This document shows positions 11,701 through 20,700 of a stretch of 64,000 nt of DNA, in pieces. The notes beneath the pieces are model-generated. The model was not told where the DNA came from, did no database searches, and worked only from the letters and a program-made list of their open reading frames with translations. Location: positions 62,001 to 126,000 of the forward strand of contig JAHQIW010004372.1 of the NCBI GenBank assembly GCA_019055375.1. Reading direction: 5' to 3'. Source of the DNA: Parelaphostrongylus tenuis. Lineage: Eukaryota > Nematoda > Chromadorea > Rhabditida > Metastrongylidae. The position numbers and the translations under genes are program-made. The first letter of the stretch is position 1, and every line of letters begins with the position of its first letter.

Positions 11701-14700
11701 GCAGAATTTTGGGACAGGAGCGGCACCGGTTACACGCAACCCTTGGTTTGCCATGATATGGTATTTCGTTATGATGATTTCCACTGCAAAACTCTCACGT
11801 CCTCCGTTTACTGTAAGGTATCGGAACATGTGATAACGTAAATGTTCTCCATCGACGTGATAAATTCAAACGCTTCCCACCATACTTGTGCCGTTCAGAT
11901 CCGTCGATCCTAATGTAACGTTCTTCAGGAGTCCTTATGGCTCCAATTCTCACGTTAAAATCTGTAATAATGATCGCGAATAATGTATACTCTTCTCTCA
12001 GGACTTTTTATGTTCATAAAGAGGCGCTTCAATGTCGTTTTCTTTCATAGCTTGATGCTGGTGCGTAAACTGCGATGATGGTCGAAAGCCGGTATCGAGC
12101 CAAATTTCTTTCAAACGCTAGTATCATATTCTATACTAGTTGTTTGTTGTTTAAACTAATCGATGTGCATGGCCAAACTCGTGTTGATGACGACGCTAAA
12201 GCCGCCCACTCCTTTATTTTCTTATACTCCAAAAACAACTTCTACGCTGTCTTAGATCGCATTAAATGAGCGGCGTCCTCTCACATATTCAATTCGATCA
12301 CGTCTTACCTCATCCTTCTGTCCTGCATCATAAAATCCTCAATAATGTAATGTGAAATATGAAATAGACTCATATGCAAGTTAACATGCATTCAGATTAC
12401 TTATAATCATCCTTGTCCTTCCATATTAACGCATTCTAGAATGGCCCGTAGATTTTATTGACGATTCCATTTTCCTTTCTTCTCGATTGATTTTGAGACC
12501 TCACTCAAGACAATAAAATCTGATAACAAATTTTGAGCTTTCCACGAGTTCTGTTATGTCACTTATGCGCACAGAAACATGCTTCGGCATTATAGCCTCG
12601 TCGATTGCGCAGTGCCTTTCGGTTCAGTCAGTTCCGCCGGAAGATATCCGCCAATATAGGTAACCGATGCCGAATATTTGCACGTGCTGTTAAGTGATGA
12701 AGTCACCCAATGGGCAGTGATGTACGGTCGATTGCTCGTGGCTGGTAAAACTTATAGTGTCATACCTTTCATTTCTACTGTTTTTTTTATCTCGCTCAAG
12801 CAATGTGCTCTGACAACATATTTTGAGTTTTTCATGAGGTCTGTTATTTTTATCGGCGTCGGTTCCTCTGCATAGGAATTATCTCTCGCGGAACTGACTG
12901 AAACGAAAAGCACCGTGCAATTGACGAGGCTGTAATACTGAAACACGTGTCTTGCATTGTATAAGTACCATAACAAACCTCTTGGAGGGCTCAGAATGTT
13001 ATCAGATTCCGTTTTCGTTCTATCCAGCGTTGCCGCGTCGTGGTGTCAGGCAAGTGAGACTCATTTATATACTGTGCTTGCCTTTTTGTACCCACGCATA
13101 GCCTGCAAAGATTCCAACGAGTAAGCTGGACATGTTTATGGCTAACTTGCCACTCTCTGTCACGGAAATGGCTCTGCAAACTGAGATCCGCATAAATAAA
13201 AATGCATTTGCCCACGTTTGTATGCATGTCTACGTTGGCACAGAAGATGCAGGTCAAATCGTCTGTAGCAGAAAAATAGAATCCATCCTTTGGATACACT
13301 CACATCTCCTGGAAGCATTACGTCGCTTTTGTTCCATCTTTAATTCTCATTTTGCCATTTGGCAACGCACCGCGTAGCCTCATAGATGTAGAATCTTTAT
13401 GTAGAAAATCCGTGGAGGGTTTTGAAGAACTATATGGAATTCAAGTAATTTTGAAATCCGAAAATTAACACCTTGTTCTTTTGCTTCGCACCACGTTCTC
13501 ATCATTTCTCCAAAATTGGCAACTTTCCTGCCAAAGTTGTCCTTGGTGTAGAAAATACTAACGTGATATATCGTTAGACTAATTTATCATATTCTTGAGA
13601 AAGACAAATGTGTGATTTTGCATCACTTAGATGTGATCAATTTTCTTCGAATAGTTCATTAGATAGAAGCTATAATCAGCGGAATTGAAAACAGATTTGA
13701 TTTTTGAATAAGTTGAAGTAGATACACAGATTACTATGAATTTGGAGACGTTTCTTAGGGAAAAGTTACGTTTTTCGTTTGGTGTTGAGATGAGCTACAA
13801 AGAAGTTGGTGTGAGACATTTTCTGCATCTTTCGTTCTTTCTCAGTTAGATAGGTGTCACTTTCAAGATTTGTTCAATCTGCTGGTCTGCGCTTTGGTTT
13901 TCGTATACTCTTTCAGTTTTTTGGTCATCATATCATTCTGTGTCAGGATTTATGTGCCCGCTGCTTTCCACGGAAAGTTGATTGGGACACGAGGGACAGC
14001 AGAGGAAAGAGCTTGAAGAGTCCACAGATTGCCGACTCACAATCCCTCGCAAAGGTCAACCTGGAAACATTGGTAAGGATGAAGTAAAAACAATTGTAAT
14101 GACATAGATTTGATAATTTCACGTGGTAAGGAATTTCAAAACTTCATGTATACGAGCTAAGTGCGACGAAGTATAGGTGTGAGTGTAATATGGGATAGGT
14201 AGGTATCGGGCCGTAATTTCTTCGTTAGATAACAGCGTCTGAGACTATGTGCTTCCTAGATAACATTTTATGTTACTGCTGCCTGATGTAGGATACAACG
14301 ACATAATTACCTTGTAAACTGATAACAAGATAATGTCTTTGACCTTGTTATGAGGTCTGATATGGGCACTTATACATAGTGCTAAAAATGCTGCTGTTTC
14401 GTTCTTCCGGGCTCTTCAGTAGCACAGTCTCCCTCGGTTCAGCCGATTTCTTGAGGATATAGCCCTGTAAAAAAGAATCGACGCCGAACAGCAGATCAAA
14501 GCAAGTCAGGTGACAAATCCTCCGACTTGCAGTGATCACAGTAATGTATAATGGTACATCTTAAGGGTATCGGCTGAACCGAGGAAGACCGTGCTACTGA
14601 GAGGTCCGAAAGGACAAACAGGCATCTGTTTAGCACTATATATGTGCCTTTACTAGACCTCATAGAAGGCTCAAACACGTTATCATGTAATCAGATTATC

Positions 14701-17700
14701 ACTGTTTTGAGCGAGGTCTATATAAACGGTCGAGAGTAGGGATACCTCGTGAACTGTCTTTAGAGGTTTTCTTTATTCTCTTCTCACTTTGAAACAGCCC
14801 ATTATATAACCGACTAAGCTACGTTTACTTCTACATGTTTGATCTCGAAACAAGTTTTGCTTTTCTTTTCTAATGATTTAGTCTTTCCGGAGTTTAGATA
14901 CTCATAATGATTTGCTTCTGAATTATACATCTTTCCTCATTACAGAAAAGCTTTGACGCTTCCACAACTGAAGCTGATTTTTTGAAAAAAAGCTTTCGAT
15001 CATTTCTCGGTCATCAAAATATCTAAGGTTTAGAACTTTACATATACATTAAAGAGACTATAGTACGCAGCTACGAACATCAATGATGCATTGGGGAATA
15101 CCATTGTATCGTGCTGAGCGAAACTGGTTTTTATTTATTTACTTTTATGTTCGAAATATGAGCCTGAAGCGAAAAATTGGGAAAATGTATTCCTTGGCTC
15201 CAGAAATCTAGTGTTTTCGTAATGAAACAGCATTTTCTTGTGGGTAAGGATTTGCAGCGTGTAATAGTTTCCACTAAAATGAGTTTAATACATTATGAAT
15301 CGAAACATTTTGATATAAACTTTATTGCGGCATTATTTTCGCATCGTTTCAATCATATCGTAGTCGAGAAGTGATCGTCGTCAATCTGTTCTCTAGTTTT
15401 GTAGAGAACTTCAATTGCAGTGCAGTTGGATAATTACCATTGTGTGAGAAATGTTACTTCACAGGTCTTTTCCCACCTTGTCGATCAGTTCGAATTTTTT
15501 AATGAAGACAATGAAAAACCTGCTGTAGAACGACTTCGAATCAGACTCATGCATCAAACACAAATTTTGATTGCATTGGAAAAACATGGATTTGAAATAA
15601 ATTCATTATGTTTGTGACTATAAGCCACCTTCCTAGACTTAGTTCTGACTGTATTCTGAGGACGTGAAATTTGCGTTTTGACCCGTACTGAACTTTGCCT
15701 GTTGTCTACGTAATTATCACAAAGTTTTTGTTGTCTGATATGGATAGATTCCTAACGGATTTCCGAGATTGACAAAACTTCATTTGCTTCGGTGCCTTAG
15801 TTTACAAACAATCATACCTCGACGCCGTGAGTCACTCAAATCCAATTACTACGGAGCGTACTTCATACTGCTGATAGAATGTAGCATGGAAAATTTTCAT
15901 AGTATGTGCCACTTTTTCGGGCCTCATATATTTTGATTTTGAATAGAATTACTGCCTTATTAGTTTTTCTTCTCTTAGATCACTTTACTCATTTTTCAGA
16001 GATCAAATCTCTCACAAGTGCCGAGAATGTCCAACGATGTTTGGAAAGAATAGAGTTGCTTGTCGCTGAAGCAAGAAAAACGGTATGGTTTCAGGTTATT
16101 TTCAAAAAGAAAATTATAGTTACGACAAGTATGTCATAGTGTTAATAGCACGTTCTAGGGGTAAGGACTTTAAGACTGTAATTGCTGAACGTGTGACTAT
16201 TTGTTTTCCGTCGAAAATGGCCCGTTTGATTTCTTTTTCTCATGTATAGAGCTGAAAACACGAAAATGAGAGCATCCGGTTTTTTTTCTATCGCTCATGC
16301 ATGCACCATAATGACTCCGTTGATATATCGGCGACACATGAGTCATAAACGACTAAATTCTTTCATCCGCTTCCTTTCCTTGATCAGTCAGCTATACACA
16401 TGTAATGATTGTATCATGGATGATGTAGGTGCTACATTAGGCGACGTCCCATGCCAGTGGCGCGAAGATTAACTACATTTCATACTGGCTGTAGAGTACA
16501 AAGACTATTGGTAACGAGAAGGGTATACGAACGTTCCGATTAGATTGAGTCACAGGTGACTCAAAGCTTGAGCGACAAAAATTTTGTTCCTCGCAGCATC
16601 GTCGTCTCCAATGCGTTGACTATCGCTGAGGTGTTTTAGTGCATTTTTGGTCTATAACAATGGCCTGTGGTGGCTTGCCTTTTCTAAATTAATTTTTTTT
16701 CATTCTTCGATAAAGATGTGCTTCTGTTCTGGTGTCCTAGTAGGGATGAGGTTCAATTTCTTAGCTCGAAGCATAGGATCGCACTAACGCAAATGTGCAT
16801 CACAGAGCACCTATCACTACACTACATTCGTTCCTGCGTAGAAAGGGCGGAGACGCGTTTTTAGTCTGTATTTATTTGATAGCTGGAAGGAATTTTTGAA
16901 CCAAGTGCGCAATCAACATTTAAGGCACCAGTCACTCATTTCGTTGCGATTCCATTTGCACAACCAAACATTGTACAAATGTTCGAGCTCTTCAAGGAGG
17001 CCGTGCTTAATAATGAACGCATCCCGGTTAGTTCGAGCAGTTCCTTGTGTTGTGCTTTCTTTGCTGTTTTCTTTTCGAGATTTATGGCATATGGTTTTCA
17101 TTATGGATTTCATTCAGAACGAATCTGAAAACCGAGAAAACTTAGTTGGAGAAAAGGTGTTGTAGCATCAAATGAATTATACAATTTTTTTCTAATTTTA
17201 ATGAGAGTAAATCTATCAAAAAACATATCTTGTAAGTATTATTTGAACTAAAATATCACGTGGTCTGTTGAGTGGGCTGATTTTTAGGGCCCAATACACG
17301 TGTTTCGACCTTTCAGTCGGGCAGTTACCATTCGTCTTTAACCCGGGCTCTATAAATCAGCCCATTCAACAGACCACATCACCTGTTAGCTCAAATAATA
17401 ACTACGAGATAAGTTGAAATTTGAGCGTGGTCTCAATAAAACACTCAAAACTAAAGGTATCAAAGAACATTTTCAAATATGTGAACATCTTCGCAGCACA
17501 AAAGTGGACGGCAGAATCAAAAAGAAAAGATGTAGCGTTTGTACAGCTGAGACTTACTATTGATAGGTCATGTAAAAAGTTTGGATTATTTCAATTTTTG
17601 AATGTGATTCCTGCAATGCTTTGTTTCACGACTTAAAGTCAAAGTTCTCCATCGATTTCGATGACTTCTTCAGCTTTGAACTTCGCAAACCATTTCCTAT

Positions 17701-20700
17701 CCGTTTTTCTACAACCGTATTCATTGCCCCAGGCTCCATTAATGTTGCCGTTTCATTAGCATTTTCTCCTACGTGCCATTTGTGCATGAATAGCAAGCAA
17801 ATTCTTTATCAAGGCAGCTCTATCTTGAAGCAAGTGTAGGCAAGTTGTGAACCAAAATGTTCGCAAGAGAATGCACATTTGAGTGGTACCACAATCATGC
17901 AATTTCTTGCAAAAACATTAAGAAGCCAAAACGGCACGGACTTTTTACATAACCTATTAGTTTAAATTACTTACATTAATCTCGTCTTATTTAGGAAGAG
18001 TCACGGAATCCAGACCTTTTCACTAGTCCTATCAAACTACATGTGACTGTGTGCGTCTTATGGTTATTTGATGATGAAGAAAAGAAAAAGGCAATCGACA
18101 TCATCAGTGGGTGTCGTGAGGAAATTCCGTACGTTGCGTTTTGTTTCTTGGGATTATAGACTTCAAAGTCCTCCTTTAAATCGGCCTTTATTTTTGATGT
18201 GTTCTAATATTAAAAAAAAGAAAAATCTTGACCGGATAGAGAATAGTTTTGAAAAAAGTCACGTTCCAGATTTAATTTTTGACTTACTTTGTATACAAGT
18301 AGCATGAAATTATCTATCATCTGTGATTGTTCATAAATTTGAGAGTAGTTTTCAGCAAACTTTCCACAGCTCCATTTGAAGTCGAAATAAGCGGCGTCAA
18401 CACTTGGGAGGATGATCCGAGAAATGTGAAAGTCATTTTCGCTGAGATTCACTGTGAACCGTAAGTTCATAAGGGAGCTTTTATTTTCATGACATGTGTA
18501 AGGCAACGTTTTTTCAGTCTCCAAAGGTTCTGCGATCTCACTCGGAAACGTTTGGTAGTCGCTGGTTTTTCGCCCACTACTGAGAAGTCATTATCAACCA
18601 TCGACACGTCTGTTCGAATGCACGTGACGCTCATGAAGAGCACCTATGCAGATCGAGTACGGTTTTGTACCTTTGAAATTTTGAGGCAATAGTCGCTTTG
18701 TAAATAGAATTACTTGCGCAAATTACATGTAATAACTTATGTCGTCGCATAGTTGATATATCAATATTGTTCACCCGGAAGACTGTTAGTTAGGTGTTAC
18801 CTATAAAAGCACTTTGTTCTACACCACCTGTCTTTTCGTTAATCGCAAGTGACGCGAGTGGGTGCCAGTAAATACCTTCTCTTTTCCATCTTACATGCAG
18901 GTGTACCCCATTGGGATTTTTGGATCTTTTCTAGAATCCTGCAGCATTTTCAGTTTGCTTGTCGACGCATGGTCGAAAGTCGGGGTTGCAATTCATTCGA
19001 AGTAATGCTGCTGTCAGATGTCTTTATTCTTACTATCTGAACGTATGTTGAAATCAGTATCAATTAGGCTCTGTTCTCCGGCGGCATGAACATCGCCATC
19101 GGTTTCTCTGCACACTCCACCAAACACCCATGCTGAGGAAGGACACGTCCAACGCGCTTCTTGCGTCTAGAGAACAGAAGTAACAAGATGTTGCTATTGG
19201 ATTTGATGGGCAGAATCCGAGACGAAGAAACCGCCTTCGCTTTCCTGCAGAGCTATGGAGTGATGCACAACTCGAGAATTTGCGTCAATGGCCACGAGAT
19301 GAAGGCAAGCTTCAGAGAGAATCCTCGTTGGCTACGCAACTAGGCTAAATGTCGTACGAACAAGAACTCCGGGTGGGCACATTCTTTCAGAACTCTAACA
19401 TGATATTCCGCTTGGCGACCACCTTCCTGTATTTGTGAGCGTACGAGAAATTGCCGTTGAGTTCTGTTGCACCTCACTGGGCATCGTCGCACAGACCGTG
19501 GTCGATTGGTCCAACTTCATGAGAGACGTTTTCGCGTCTAGCGTCATCAAGCACAGATCGGTCGTCGTCGGTGGCGAAAGGCTGACTTTGAAAATTGACG
19601 AGTCCTTGTGCTCTAAGCGCAGGAACCACGTCGGCCATGTCCTTCTCCAGCAGTAGGTGTTTGGTGGAGTGTGCAGAGAAACCGGGAAGTGTTCTTGGAA
19701 AAGGTTCCTGATCGTACGGCTCAGACGCTTTTAAAGGTCATCAGTCGCCGCATCGCTCCCGGAACGACCATCATATCGGACAGTTGGAAGGCGTACAATC
19801 TGATTCAGAACCAGCAGGACAAGGACTATGAGCATTCCCGCGTCAACCGTCGCCACCTTTCGTCGACCCAGAGATCGGTGCCCCTTGTTCAGACGATTGA
19901 AAGCACATGGAATCAAGTCAAACGACATAACAAGCGGCAGTGTGGGACGAGCCACACTCTTCTTGACACCTATGAGGCAGAATTTGCTTGGCGACGCATG
20001 GTCAAAAGTTGGTGTCGTGATCCATTCGAGGCACTTCTCGAGGACATATCGATGTTCATGCAGCCGAGGAACAAGGCTTAGTTGATATTGTTTTAGACTT
20101 ATACGTTTAGATAGTAAGAATAAAGACATTTGACAAGAGCATTGCCTGATTTTCATAGTAAAATTTGATGTTAAAAATGCTGTAGAATTTTGGAAAAGAT
20201 CCAGTTTTTTTTCATTGTAGGGTCCGTCATGTTCTCTAGTGTTTTCGAGAAGAGCTCTAACCCTCGGGTAGGTGGTTTTTCGGTATAGAGTCTATGCGTT
20301 TGACATCCTGAGGAATTTAGGTGCTAATAGCCCTTGTCATTCGGTTGTCATCAAAACACATTACGTGTCTGGTCTACCTGATTTCCCCGACATTTTGACA
20401 TGTAGAACGCCGTCGTAGTTTTGATCGTTGATATTCGGAACCATTTGGATATTTTCTTCCACTTGTGAGATACTTTTGTTTCGACCTTTTTACGCGTTTG
20501 ATTATGCTGAGTGATTTTTCATCCGTTTACGTTGCGAGATTTCTAACACATATGTCAATGCAGAAAATTTTTGCCGATGAAAATTTGGCTATGGATCCTA
20601 GTGCTATGGATTAATCATTGTACATCCTTAGTGCTCTTGAAAGCTCCTCAAGTTGCTCACTTCTGGTCAACTTTGATTTCTAAGTCGCTCGTCTTATTGA

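Noticed and set aside
12991..13299. 102-codon minus-strand frame with several cysteines
   Set aside because: Cysteine spacing fits no zinc-finger pattern that could be named, and the frame starts within a MITE.
19731..20156. 141-codon minus-strand frame
   Set aside because: Antisense shadow of the Merlin transposase, whose plus-strand frame carries the D and E motifs.
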